This document shows, one piece after another, positions 1 through 9,939 of a stretch of DNA of 64,000 nucleotides. The position numbers and the translations under genes are program-made. The notes beneath the pieces were generated by a model. It had not been told where the DNA came from. It ran no database searches and was given only the letters and a program-made list of their open reading frames with translations. Origin of the DNA: Aphrocallistes beatrix (Eukaryota > Porifera > Hexactinellida > Sceptrulophora > Aphrocallistidae); NCBI GenBank assembly GCA_963281255.1, contig OY725501.1, positions 3,759,674 to 3,823,673 of the forward strand. The letters are read 5' to 3'. How positions within the stretch are numbered: position 1 is the first letter of the stretch; every line of letters begins with the position of its first letter.

Positions 1-164
1 TGATATCCCTAAGTGCCTGCAGGGTAATGGATAGATTGAATAACATGCACATTCTCAATTTCGGTTTGAGTACCAATGTCTTACGTATACAACCTTCCTC
101 AGGTCAGCCCCTTTGATCTCAATACTTATAAATTTTCATATATCGGTATGCTCTGACTTCACAG

Positions 165-880
165 AGATAACTCTTTCTGAGTGTGTAAGTATATGATATC
201 TTTAATTAGAGTTGATAATCTTGAGATATAATTAAACTTAAGAATTCTGATCAATTTGTTATTGATAAACGTAAACAATTTCCAATTCTTAAAAAATATT
301 TTAATCATACAAAGTAGTAAGTGCATATCAAGTCATTACGTTCTTTCCCTCATGGGAATAAGTAAATTGGTTAGAATCAATTTACATATTTCTAAGATTA
401 GATATTCTATCCTAAACAGAGACATCTCATATTCTGTTTCTCTGCTAAGTTGTGGTCTAACATTTGTGGACAACTGCTGTACTGCCAGCAGTGTCTGATC
501 ATGTGGCGTTGTGTCCATATGGGAGACCACAAGACACATCTGCTCTGTGGACAAATGGTTACATACATTATCACAGCTAATCAGTCTAGAATCAAAGAGA
601 TATGAAATTAGATATTGACACAGCTTAGTGGAGACATTACATTGTATTATATTCAGTACAGATATCATGTGTTGTGTTATATTATATGGACTTTGAGAGT
701 ACAAGTATTAGATGCTCCTTCTTCTCTTAAGAGCTTTCTGGTTCTGACAAAAGTAAGTAAATTTTGTAACTCAGGACACTCAATCCAACATCCTGCAACA
801 ACAACACATAATAATCAGTGTATTTAATAATTTTATTGTTGGTAGTACTTTTCCCACTAAACTTTCTACTACATCACGCA
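165..880 (-). pseudogene. Decayed LRR-gene copy (pseudogene a) with its 3' sequence
   Basis: At about 765-870 the minus strand still resembles the first codons of the neighbouring LRR genes (ACA/ACAA-rich signal-peptide stretch, then the complement of the ACTCAACCCAACA block), but the ATG is gone and no long frame continues. Downstream (lower coordinates) about 430 bases are nearly identical to the matching part of pseudogene b at 4390-4800. That block has a 122-codon open frame in one copy and 124 in the other, resembling no domain I know. The whole stretch looks like one half of a recent segmental duplication of a dead gene. Confidence 0.6.
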
Positions 881-891
881 ACTATTTAGTC

Positions 892-1066
892 TACAATGGT
901 ATTCGCTTATTAGCAACTCCCTTATTAGCAATTGCTCTATTACCAACCACTCTTCAGGTCCCAGGTGAAGATATTGTATTTATTCTGTTCCTTTATTAGC
1001 AACTTCGCGTATTAGCAACCATTTTTTGAGCAAAACTCGAATTGCTAATAAGTGAATCCCACGGTA
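892..1066. repeat. MITE with TTATTAGCAAC word, copy 1
   Basis: Imperfect inverted ends (TACAATGGTATTCGCTTATT at the left; the complement of AATAAGTGAATCCCACGGTA at the right) enclose repeated TTATTAGCAAC words in both orientations. A related copy in a SNRK intron at 34378-34525 has clearer CAGT ends next to TA. The plan suggests a non-autonomous pogo/Tigger-like element. No coding capacity. Confidence 0.6.
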
Positions 1067-1969
1067 TATATATATACTACTGTACTTGACAAATCTGGTG
1101 TTGACAATAATAGTAATAAGATGGTTACTACAGACACCATCAAATTTTGATTTCGTCGATCCCTCTAAATGTGTAGAAAAGCGATACTATTAAAACTAAG
1201 GAATATACATACATGATCTGAACATATGATGAATACATTGACGTATGTTGAGTGGGGTTATTACAAAACAAGAAATTCCTACGTCCCAAATCCTATTGCG
1301 TCCAGTTGGCAAATATTTCTGAAAAGAAGGAATCTGCAAAGGAAAAACCCTAAAATTGCAGTGATACTGAGTGATACTTTGCAGACACACAGTGTCCGCA
1401 AGCCGCGAAGTGCGCTTGTTTTAGTATTTTTCAAATGGAATTCTCGAAATCAATCAAGTATATTTCTAATAATTCAGTTCCTTTGTTTCAGAAATACTTA
1501 GCAACTGAATGCTTATAGACATTGGGATGATAGAATGTTCTTTCGCAGCTATGTATTTCTTTATCTTACTGTAAACATTATAATGAAAAAATAAAGTAAA
1601 ATGATAATCTCGTTAAGACAAGCGGCTTAAGAGTTAGAGCCAGGATAGATTTTGGTGCAAAACAACGATTTCAACCGCATTCCCATCTACGCCGTAATTT
1701 ACCTTTGAGTTTTAATGTATTCTATTTTAATAACTCATCAAACACAGTATGAACAAACAAATATAAATACAAACATGAATATTTCTATTGTAATTGTTAC
1801 ACACAGAAGAATGTGTTAAGCTTAGTTACTACAAACAAGATTAAATAATACATTTAAGCAATTAATACAGAAAACAGACAAACAAAAAGTCACTGGCTAC
1901 ACTTTACAAGATCTGCTACGAGTCTTTAAGCAACGATTCTATTAGAATTAACACACTTATTGAGAGGTT
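1067..1969. other. Intergenic DNA and 3' flank of LRR gene 1
   Basis: No gene seen. Around 1380-1420 there is a short GC-rich patch like the GCGC end of the CRE/AP-1 MITEs. From about 1725 to 1969 lies the 3' flank shared with LRR genes 2-4 (CACAGTATGAACAAAC, GAAGAATGTGTTAAGCTTAG and similar blocks). A frame across 1226-1501 has no recognisable product and crosses the GC-rich patch. Confidence 0.5.
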
Positions 1970-3190
1970 TTACAAAGTAATAATTCCTTCTCTCGCAGAC
2001 TCTGGTGGGCAGTTAACGTAGATTGATTGATTTTTTGCGTATTTACCATGCCATTGAAGAGGAGTTGCACAAATAGGATTGTAAATAATCGCAGTCGTTT
2101 TAGTCAGCCATTGGAGACAACAATCGCAACACAATGGTAAGCCTGTCAGATATAATTTGCCTAGGTGTCTAAGAGGTTCAAACGTTTTGAAAAAGAGATG
2201 AGATATCTGATTATAGCTCAAATCAATTCTAAATAAAAACTCTAAACCTCCAAAAATAGTTGTACTTAATTCCTTCAATTGGTTTGCTTCTAAGTCTAGA
2301 TTGGTTAAATTTCCCAATCCATGAAAGTAATCTGGTTCTAATGCAGATATTTCATTATAACTTAACTCAAGACGAGACAAATTAGAGTAGTTTAAAAATA
2401 AATTGCTTGGAATGTGAACGATTGTATTATCGATAAATGACAGAAGAATCAATCCATAGAGCGAAGGAGTCAGACTCAGAAATGAAATGTCAGTTAAATT
2501 AGATGATCTATATTCTAGATTTATCAGATTAACGAGAGGAGAGAACGTAGCTACAGGGTTGGGGACATGGACTTGTCTCAGCATTAAAATACGGAGAGCA
2601 GTGAGACCTGAGAATGAATCATCTGTTGTAGTTAAAATTTGATCAGGAAGCAATTCTAGAGTGTTGAGTTGCGCTAAACCACTCACGCAACCTTTCCTAA
2701 GAACACTATCATCTCCTGGATTTATGAAATAAAATGCATTTACTTGCAAGTATGTAAGTAATGGATTCGAATCAGAAATGGAAGGAAACATTTGGAACTT
2801 GACTCCTTCTAAATGCAAATGAGTGAGTTCAGGCAACAAATAATACAATTCGCGACTGATTAATGCGTTACCACGCCCTATCCGTAAATACACAATCTCA
2901 GGATGCGAGCGTAATGCACCTATTTCCAAATTATTTATGGAGCTCAATACAATTTCGAGTTCACGGACTGCCGACGTTAAATCAATCATAACAGATAGAT
3001 TTTCGTATCCAGAAAGATCGCCAAGACAACTAGAAGATGTCCCATCGTCTTTCAGGAAGCATACTGATTCAGACAAATTTTTTTGTGACTTAGGACAATC
3101 AACCCAACATGTGTCACTAGCAGTATTACAACAACAAAAATAACAACACAATAACAACACGAACAGTACACTTTCTGTAATCAATTTCAT
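1970..3190 (-). CDS. Secreted LRR protein without EGF tail (LRR gene 1)
   Basis: An intronless gene of 406 codons. Residues 1-24 or so are a signal peptide with a leucine run and a cysteine-rich core. Residues 28-57 hold an LRRNT-like cysteine cluster (CWVDC start). The middle carries degenerate then canonical leucine-rich repeats, followed by an LRRCT-like cap with a CCDCCLQW core and later Cys residues. The protein stops after a short tail (AREGIITL) instead of the six-cysteine EGF-like domain of its paralogues. That tail is an EGF-coding stretch read in a shifted frame after a deletion. No membrane segment follows, so it is probably secreted. A role in recognition or adhesion is inferred from architecture only. 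Confidence 0.85.
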   Translation of the reverse strand: MKLITESVLFVLLLCCYFCCCNTASDTCWVDCPKSQKNLSESVCFLKDDGTSSSCLGDLSGYENLSVMIDLTSAVRELEIVLSSINNLEIGALRSHPEIVYLRIGRGNALISRELYYLLPELTHLHLEGVKFQMFPSISDSNPLLTYLQVNAFYFINPGDDSVLRKGCVSGLAQLNTLELLPDQILTTTDDSFSGLTALRILMLRQVHVPNPVATFSPLVNLINLEYRSSNLTDISFLSLTPSLYGLILLSFIDNTIVHIPSNLFLNYSNLSRLELSYNEISALEPDYFHGLGNLTNLDLEANQLKELSTTIFGGLEFLFRIDLSYNQISHLFFKTFEPLRHLGKLYLTGLPLCCDCCLQWLTKTTAIIYNPICATPLQWHGKYAKNQSIYVNCPPESAREGIITL

Positions 3191-3239
3191 AATGATAGTT
3201 TTATAAATAAATTGTATACTAACACTACAAAACTATGTC

Positions 3240-3247
3240 TATATATA
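3240..3247 (-). promoter_or_regulatory. TATA box of LRR gene 1
   Basis: TATATATA, 50 nt before the ATG, in the block CTATGTCTATATATACTACT shared by most array members. Upstream similarity to the other promoters ends at about 3284, where a MITE begins. Confidence 0.6.
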
Positions 3248-3283
3248 CTACTCGACTCAATATCTCAGTGATATGATCAAACT

Positions 3284-3400
3284 ACAGGTGACTCTGCTTA
3301 ATCTGGACACTTTGGTCCCAGACATTTTGTCCTGATTAAGCGGAGTTCCCAATTAACCGATAATTTAGTATTAGCTTATATGTATGGGAACCATTCTGTT
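3284..3400. repeat. Truncated CTTAATCGGGAC-type MITE
   Basis: Begins TACAGGTGACTCTGCTTAAT and follows the copies at 30663-30819 and 35759-35912, but ends early around the GGGAACCATTCTGTTCC block. It cuts the conserved upstream block of LRR gene 1, so it inserted there or marks a duplication breakpoint. Confidence 0.6.
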
Positions 3401-3474
3401 CCTACTATGAATAAGTAAAGTGGTTTATAAAAATGGAAGAGATTCTGGAATATGATTAATACTCTAAACGGGGC

Positions 3475-3995
3475 CGCGGAATTTGACCCAAAATAACTTC
3501 GGACCCAAAACTTAAACAGGATTTTGGCCCAAATTTGGGATTTCGGAATTCGACCCAAAATTCACCGCGATGCCATGTGTGCCTTCAGCAAAGGAAAGAA
3601 AACTTTTCTCATATGTACATGGAGGTACGGGACATTGCGGCTTTTGTGAAAAATGTGCTACAGAATTAAGTCACTTAAATCATGAGTGCCCAATTTGTCG
3701 CGGAAGGATTGATAGGATAGTAAAAATATTCCAATAAGTAAAAGTTTGTAATATCCAAACTATTTTCATTTAGATATTACCTTTGTTTCTCTATTTCATT
3801 TCTGTATTCTGTATTACTTTTACACTTCATTTCTGTATTCTGTATTACTTTTACACTTCATTTCTTATTTACTTCATTTCCATATTACTTTTGCGTTTTG
3901 GAAATTTAATACATTTTAGGTTTTGGGTCTAATTCCTACTTCACGAATTTTGGGTCTAATCCCGATTTTAGATTTTGGCTTGGGTCTAATTCCAG
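3475..3995. mobile_element. Inverted-repeat unit enclosing a RING-finger fragment
   Basis: The left side (3478-3560) carries repeated GACCCAAAA words, several preceded by GGAATT. The right side (3915-3990) carries the complementary TTTTGGGTCTAATTC words. A 55-codon RING-like frame lies between them. The inverted layout suggests a non-autonomous element that captured a host exon, but no clear target-site duplication was identified. Confidence 0.45.
3570..3737 (+). pseudogene. MDM2-like RING finger fragment
   Basis: An ATG-to-stop frame of 55 codons. It contains YVHGGTGHCGFCEKCA, then CPICRGRIDRIVKIF directly before the stop. This matches the C-terminal RING of MDM2-like ubiquitin ligases (histidine and glycine block, CxxC, CPxCRxxI, hydrophobic end), including the spacing from the first cysteine to VHG. 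The second zinc ligand expected after CVP is Ser (CVPS), and the rest of an E3 ligase is absent. It could be a captured terminal exon, a decayed retrocopy or a small expressed RING peptide. Flanking inverted GACCCAAAA words favour capture. Confidence 0.55.
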
Positions 3996-4012
3996 CGTCT
4001 CCTCTAAATTGA

Positions 4013-4902
4013 GAGATAACTCTTTCTGGGTACTGTGTGAGTATATGTATCATCTATGATTAGGACTCACAATCTTTAATAAAATCCTACAAATCTGATC
4101 AATTTGTTTATTTTAACACTGACAAGGTATTATCTAGGAGTGTAAGACACTCCTTTAGGCGTACGATTTTAATCCTGAATGTATTGAAAATTTGGAATAT
4201 AATCCTATATCACAATGCTATCTATCTTTTTAGGCAGAATAGTGAAAATAAATTCCAGCCCCAAATAATTTTCAATCAAATAATCTCCATTAAGACCACA
4301 GCTTAATGCGCCTAGATATGATGAACAAAAAATCTGGATCCGAGAGCATTCACTCTAGAGAGGTTTAACTCAATTAGGTTTAACTTAAAAGTGCATATAA
4401 AGTAATTACATTCTTTCTCTAATGGAAATAAGCTAATTGGTTAGAATCAATTTACATATTTCTAAGATTAGATATTCTATCCTAAACAGAGACATCTCAT
4501 ATTCTGTTTCTCTGCTAAGTTGTGGTCTAACATTTGTGGACAACTGCTGTACTGCCAGCAGTGTCTGATCATGTGGCGTTGTGTCCGTATGGGAGACCAC
4601 AAAACGCATCTGCTCTGTGGACAAATGGTTACATACATTATCACAGCTAATCAGTCTAGAATCAAAGAGATATGAAATTAGATATTGACACAGCTTAGTG
4701 GAGACATTACATTGTATTATATTCAGTACAGATATCATGTGTTGTGTTATATTTCTATAGACTTTGAGAGTACAAGTATTAGATGCTCCTTCTTCTCTTA
4801 AGAGCATTCTGCTTCTGACAAACCTTTTTGTGACTCAGGACACTTAACCCAACATCCTGAAATAACAATAACAAACAGTGCATTGCCTGTAATCAATTTC
4901 AT
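4013..4902 (-). pseudogene. Early-stopped LRR-gene copy (pseudogene b)
   Basis: From an ATG at 4902 the minus strand reads MKLITGNALFV, then CWVKCPESQKGLSEAEC, then a stop after 34 codons. The poly-cysteine core of the signal peptide is lost. A shifted frame continues with EEGASNTCTLKV, matching the next family block, then runs into 110 codons unlike the LRR family. The region is nearly identical to pseudogene a at 165-880, so both derive from one dead gene duplicated recently. A TATATATA remains at 4976-4983. Confidence 0.65.
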
Positions 4903-5389
4903 AGTTACTTAGTAGTAGTTCTTTTCTCAAAAAACTTTCTACTACTAATATGTACATCATGCAACTATGTATGTCTATATATACTACTAGTGGAGTGTGC
5001 TCGACAAATCTGGTAGTTTGGTGAAAATAGACACTATAATGCAGTGAAATCCTCAAAATTCTAAGCGTTCAAACGATACACCAAAAGTTGTAATTATTCC
5101 AATTTTCTTAAGGATGAATGTTTTCATTAATTTTAATTGTATACTATTTTAATAACTCATCAAGCACAGTATGAACAAACAAATAGAAATACAAACATGA
5201 ATATTTCTATTGTAATTGTACACAGAAGAATGTGTTAAGCTTAGTTACTATAAACAAGATTAAATAATACATTCAAGCAATTAACACAGAAAAACAGACA
5301 AACAAAAAGTCACTGGTTACACATTACAAGATCTGCTACGAGTCTCTAAGCAACGATTCTATTAGAACTAACACACTTATTGAGAGGTT
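4903..5389. other. Intergenic DNA: dead promoter and 3' flank of LRR gene 2
   Basis: Positions 4903-4990 keep the promoter block of pseudogene b. Around 4990-5060 is a GCTCGACAAATC block also seen near 1085 and 44828, probably a repeat. From 5140 to 5389 is the 3' flank shared by LRR genes 1-4. No other gene seen. Confidence 0.5.
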
Positions 5390-6592
5390 TTATAAAGTAA
5401 GAATTCCTTCTCTCACAGACTCTGGTGGGCAGTTAACGTAGATATCTGAATCTGTTGCATCGTTTCCAGAATATTGAGGAGGAGTTGCACAACGAGCAAG
5501 GTAAATATAATTAAAAAATATTTTAGACATCCATTGGAGACTACAATCGCAACACAATGGCGAGCCATACAGAAATAATTCGAGGTTTTTAAGAGATTCG
5601 AACATTTTGCTAGAGAGATGAGATATCGAATTATAGCTCAAATTAATAAAAGTCAAAGACCTTAATCCTCTAAAAACAGTTGTACTTAACTCCTTCAATT
5701 GGTTTGAATTTAAGTGTAGGTTTACTAACTTTATCAATCCTTTAAAGCAATCTTTTTCTAATGTTATTATTTCATTATGTTCTAAATCAAGCTGAATCAA
5801 ATTAGTATAGTTTAAAAATACATTCGTGGGAATGTGAGTAATTTTATTATCTTCAAATGACAGATAAGTCAATCCAAAGAGCGAAGGAGTCAGACTCAGA
5901 AATGAAATATCAGTTAATTTAGAATATGGATACATAAGCCAAGCCAACTTAACGAGAGGAGAGAACGTAGCTACAGGTTTGGGGATATGGAATCTACCAA
6001 GGTATAGAAAAGTGAGAGCAGTGAGACCTGAGAATGAGTGATCTGTTGTAGTTGAAAATTGACTAGGCCACAAATATAGATAGTTGAGTTGTGATAAACC
6101 ACTCACACGACCTTTCCAAAGAATATTCTTATACATTTTTGGATATGTGAAAGAAAAAGAATGTACTTCCAAGCGTGTAAGTAATGGATTCGAATAAGAA
6201 AAGTGAGGGAATGTGACCTGCCATAAAGACAAATTAGTGAGTTGAGGCAACAAATAGAACAAAACAGTATTGATGAATGCCTTACTTATATGTAAACTTG
6301 TAATCTCAGAATGCAAGCGAAACGCACTTATTTTCAAACTACTAATGGAATTTGCAATAGTGAGATCCTGGACAGTCGACGTTAAATCAATAAATACAGT
6401 TACCTTTTTGCATTCAGAAATATCCACAGTACATCTGTGAGATGTTCCATCGTCTTTCAGGAAGCATTCTGAATCAGACAAATTTCTTTGTGACTCAAGA
6501 CACTCAACCCAACATGTGGCATTCACTCTTAGACAACAACAACAACAACACAATAACAACACAAACAGTGCACTCTCTGTGATCAATTTCAT
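5390..6592 (-). CDS. Secreted LRR protein without EGF tail (LRR gene 2)
   Basis: 400 codons from the ATG of MKLITES; a longer frame begins at 6631, but the family start and promoter spacing favour 6592. Signal peptide with a CCCCCC core (about residues 1-25), CWVEC cluster, LRR region (clearest repeats LTYLSFEDNKITHIP and LIQLDLEHNEIITLE), LRRCT-like cap with LCCDCSLQW. It ends in VREGILTL at the same shifted-frame junction as gene 1, so the EGF-like domain is missing through a shared deletion. Everything upstream remains open, arguing that the short form is tolerated or functional. Confidence 0.85.
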   Translation of the reverse strand: MKLITESALFVLLLCCCCCCLRVNATCWVECLESQRNLSDSECFLKDDGTSHRCTVDISECKKVTVFIDLTSTVQDLTIANSISSLKISAFRLHSEITSLHISKAFINTVLFYLLPQLTNLSLWQVTFPHFSYSNPLLTRLEVHSFSFTYPKMYKNILWKGRVSGLSQLNYLYLWPSQFSTTTDHSFSGLTALTFLYLGRFHIPKPVATFSPLVKLAWLMYPYSKLTDISFLSLTPSLFGLTYLSFEDNKITHIPTNVFLNYTNLIQLDLEHNEIITLEKDCFKGLIKLVNLHLNSNQLKELSTTVFRGLRSLTFINLSYNSISHLSSKMFESLKNLELFLYGSPLCCDCSLQWMSKIFFNYIYLARCATPPQYSGNDATDSDIYVNCPPESVREGILTL

Positions 6593-6645
6593 AGTTGGTA
6601 GTTCTTTCCTCAATAAACTTTCTACTAACACTACACAACTATGTC

Positions 6646-6653
6646 TATATATA
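6646..6653 (-). promoter_or_regulatory. TATA box of LRR gene 2
   Basis: TATATATA, 54 nt before the ATG, in the shared CTATGTCTATATATACTA block, followed upstream by the conserved TCTCAGTGATAT block. Confidence 0.6.
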
Positions 6654-6659
6654 CTATCG

Positions 6660-7254
6660 TGTAGTTAGAATAGAATGAATCATTCACTTAATATCTCAGT
6701 GATATAATTAAACTATAAATAACACATTTCTAAATTTAGATATAGTTCTTGAGCCGAGATTTCGATGAATGACTAAAATTTGCCTAGAAAATATCGTCTA
6801 CAATTGCAACACTTCAACGCTAACAGACCATAAATAAATTCAGCTAAAATGTAAAATCAATTTTCTTAATCATCGAATTTTAAAGAAAATATTAGCCAAA
6901 AAGTTTCCGAAAACTTAGCACGAAAATGACATAAATGAAATGCACTTCAATCTATGAATCTGTGAGATTCCAAGAGTCAAGAATATAATTTCATTTGAAT
7001 CTTTAATTCCTGTTTTTATCTGAGGCAACTAGTTCGTAGTAGTTAGGCCAACTGTTCGTATTTTCTTAAGGTTGAATGTATTCTATTTTAATAACTCATC
7101 AAGCACAGTATGAACAAACAATAGAAATACAAACATGAATATTCCTATTGTAATTGTACACAGAAGAATGTGTTAAGCTTAGTTACTACAAACAAGATTA
7201 AATAATACATTCAAGCAATTAACACAGAAAAACAGACAAACAAATAGTCACTGG
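6660..7254. other. Intergenic DNA between LRR genes 2 and 3
   Basis: 6660-6730 is the conserved upstream block of gene 2. 6730-7060 is AT-rich with nothing recognised. 7065-7254 is the 3' flank shared by LRR genes 1-4. Confidence 0.5.
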
Positions 7255-8625
7255 TTACACATTAGATCTGCTACGATTCTTTAAGCAACCGATTTTGTTA
7301 GGACTAACACACTTATTGAGATGTTTTACAAAGTAATAATTCCTTCTCTCACAGACACACGTGTAGCTGTCTAGTGTGTCGTGACAATAGCTACCAGTAG
7401 GACAACTATTAGAGCGGTCAAAGCATTGATAAGACAACTCTTGAAGGCAGTTGGCGTAGAAAGATGGATCTGTTGCTCGTTTACCAGAATGTTGAGGAGT
7501 AGAACAACGAGAATTGAGGAAATTAATCCTAACCTTAGATATCCATTGGAGGCTGCAATCACAATTCAAGGGCAAATTATTAAAGTCTATTTTGCGTAAC
7601 TGATTTAGATTTTCGAAGATTCTGCTTGAAAGATGAGATATAACAGTAGAACTAGATCCAAGAGCAATGCGTTTCAGAGAGTTCAGACCTTTAAAAGAAT
7701 TGATACTCAGTTTTAAATTATCGATTCTATTAGACCTTAGATCGAGAGAAACTAGATTTGTGTAGTTAGTGAAGATATTATTTGGAATCGAAGTGAAAAG
7801 ATTATTGGACAATGACAATTGAGTCAAATGGAATAGCGAGCGAGAATATTTGAGAAATGAAATGTCAGTCAAGTTAGAGTTCACATTATCTAAGCTCTTC
7901 AACTTAACGAGAGGAGAGAATGTTGCTACAGGATTATAAAAGTCAAATTGTGTTAAGTTCAGATGAGTGAGAGCAGTGAGACCTGAGAAAGTTTGATCTG
8001 TCGTAGATACAGGATGGTGAGATTCCAACTGTAAGTAAGAAAGTTTGGACAGATCATTCAGATGACCACTTCTCAGTACGGTATTATAGTTGTTAGGAAT
8101 TAGTAATGAAAAAGAAAACATTCGCAAAATTCGCAGAGATGGATTTGAATGAGAGAAATAAGGGAAATATCGAAACGTGGGAAATGCTAAAGCAAGTCCT
8201 TCAAGATTCCGTAACATATAAAAGAAGCCAGGATGGAAATATATGTTTGTTTGTTTACCTGCTATCGTTAAAGACTTTATTCTAGGATGCATCCGAAACG
8301 CTGCTATTTTCACGTCAATACCGCTAAGACGAGATCCAAAGTTAGGATAAGAATTATCATAGATGATAACCTGATTGATTATAGAGCTGAATTCAAATAA
8401 AAAAAAGACAGATTTATTTACAAATCTATTACTTGCTAAAGTTAATTCATCAGGATGTAGATCACAAGAATAAGATGTTCGATCATCTTTCAAGGCGCAG
8501 TTTATCTCAGACAAATCTTCTCTATCCTTAGGACACTTAACCCAACATTTGGCATCAACCGTAACACAACAACAACAACAACACAATAACAACACAAACA
8601 GTGTACTCTCTGTAATAAATTTCAT
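7255..8625 (-). CDS. Secreted LRR-EGF protein (LRR gene 3)
   Basis: 456 codons from the MKFITES ATG; an upstream in-frame ATG at 8703 lies beyond the TATA box and is unlikely. Signal peptide with CCCCCC core, CWVKC cluster, degenerate LRRs, canonical repeats (LTQLSLSNNLFTSIP, LVSLDLRSNRIDNL), LRRCT-like cap (LNCDCSLQW) and a C-terminal EGF-like domain with six cysteines and a DSYTCVC motif. It ends in a basic tail (CLKNRSRSNV). With gene 4 it forms a subgroup with a distinct N-terminal third. Probably secreted; ligand unknown. Confidence 0.9.
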   Translation of the reverse strand: MKFITESTLFVLLLCCCCCCVTVDAKCWVKCPKDREDLSEINCALKDDRTSYSCDLHPDELTLASNRFVNKSVFFLFEFSSIINQVIIYDNSYPNFGSRLSGIDVKIAAFRMHPRIKSLTIAGKQTNIYFHPGFFYMLRNLEGLALAFPTFRYFPYFSHSNPSLRILRMFSFSLLIPNNYNTVLRSGHLNDLSKLSYLQLESHHPVSTTDQTFSGLTALTHLNLTQFDFYNPVATFSPLVKLKSLDNVNSNLTDISFLKYSRSLFHLTQLSLSNNLFTSIPNNIFTNYTNLVSLDLRSNRIDNLKLSINSFKGLNSLKRIALGSSSTVISHLSSRIFENLNQLRKIDFNNLPLNCDCSLQWISKVRINFLNSRCSTPQHSGKRATDPSFYANCLQELSYQCFDRSNSCPTGSYCHDTLDSYTCVCERRNYYFVKHLNKCVSPNKIGCLKNRSRSNV

Positions 8626-8666
8626 TGCTTTCAAAAAACTTAATAAACTATATTCACAAACATATG

Positions 8667-8674
8667 TATATATA
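8667..8674 (-). promoter_or_regulatory. TATA box of LRR gene 3
   Basis: TATATATA, 42 nt before the ATG. The sequence around it differs from genes 1, 2 and 6-9 but resembles gene 4. Confidence 0.55.
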
Positions 8675-8703
8675 GACTGTAAGTATAATTTGGTAATCTC
8701 CAT

Positions 8704-9939
8704 TCTAGATTTAATGATTAAATCTTATTCGTAAATAGTCAATCATATTCAATCAATTTAATGAAAAAATATGATTTAAGTTTCAAAATATGAGTAATAA
8801 TAGATGGAGTTGTTCCTAATACATACATAGTATGTAGTGTAGCTAGTAGTATATAGTGATAATTATATCACCTCATCTCCATATGCACATTGTACCTAGT
8901 GGGTAATTACAATAGATCTCATATTTCTTCAAGTAAATTCATCTGAAATATTTTTCAATTGAATATGATACAATAACTAATTTTAAAATATGAATACAGT
9001 GCAGATCATTAAAGGAGCATACTCTTTTAGTAAAGTTTATCCACACAATTTCCCCAGCTTATATCTTAATAATTTCTCTATCTATGTTTTCTCACTAAAA
9101 AAATGTATGTGAAATATAAATTTGAAAGTGGAAAAAGAATTATTATGACTCGAATAGTATATCACTTAGTTCTCAAATCTTCCACTTTATTTTTATCTTG
9201 TTGAGAAATTTGGAACAACTTCAATGTGCAATCTATATTTTATGTAAACAATTTATTCGAAAAGTATTCTTAAAGGAACGCTTAAAGTACCGCTTAATGC
9301 TCTGATGTAGAGCAGTAGCGAAGATGAAATGTAATACAAAATACTTATTTTACTAAAAATTACCTCAGCCATATATGGAAGCGTACCCAGCTTAACCAAT
9401 GAAAACAAAGTTCACATTAACTGAGATAAGTCTCTTAATTAATGTGGTTTCCTTATGTAATAATACAGTTATTGCAGATTAAAACAAAACAAAATTTACA
9501 AATAAAACACAAACTGTCTAATCCAATCTATAAGTCTATCAAGAGTGCAATAGTAGAATCTCAATTAAATTTTTAATCTCTGTTTTCGATATCTGAGGCA
9601 ACTTTGATACAACCCACTTTATCAGATTAAAATATAGTTAGGATAGTTTAGAAAAGTCTCTGAATTTTTTGTATATTTTCATATGAAACCTGTTATGACC
9701 TATTTTAATATCGAAGAGAGTAATAATTAGGCCAACGAACTAATTTTCTTAAGGTTGAATGATACTATTTTTATAACTCATCAAGCACAGTATGAACAAA
9801 ACAAATAAGAAATACAAACATGAATATTCCTATTGTAATTGTACACAGAAGAATGTGTTAAGCTTAGTTACTACAAACAAGATTAAATAATACATTCAAG
9901 CAATTAACACAGAAAAACAAACAAACAAAAAGTCACTGG
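8704..9939. other. Intergenic DNA between LRR genes 3 and 4
   Basis: 8704-9010 is AT-rich and shared with the stretch upstream of gene 4 (11380-11640). 9036-9350 matches 14040-14345, an inter-gene duplicon beginning near TCCACAC.ATTTCCCCAGCT. 9750-9939 is the 3' flank shared by LRR genes 1-4. No gene seen. Confidence 0.5.

Noticed and set aside
7371..7599. Frames on both strands inside the EGF-coding parts of LRR genes 3, 7, 8 and 9
   Set aside because: Shadows of the LRR-EGF frames; they recur only because the genes are duplicated.
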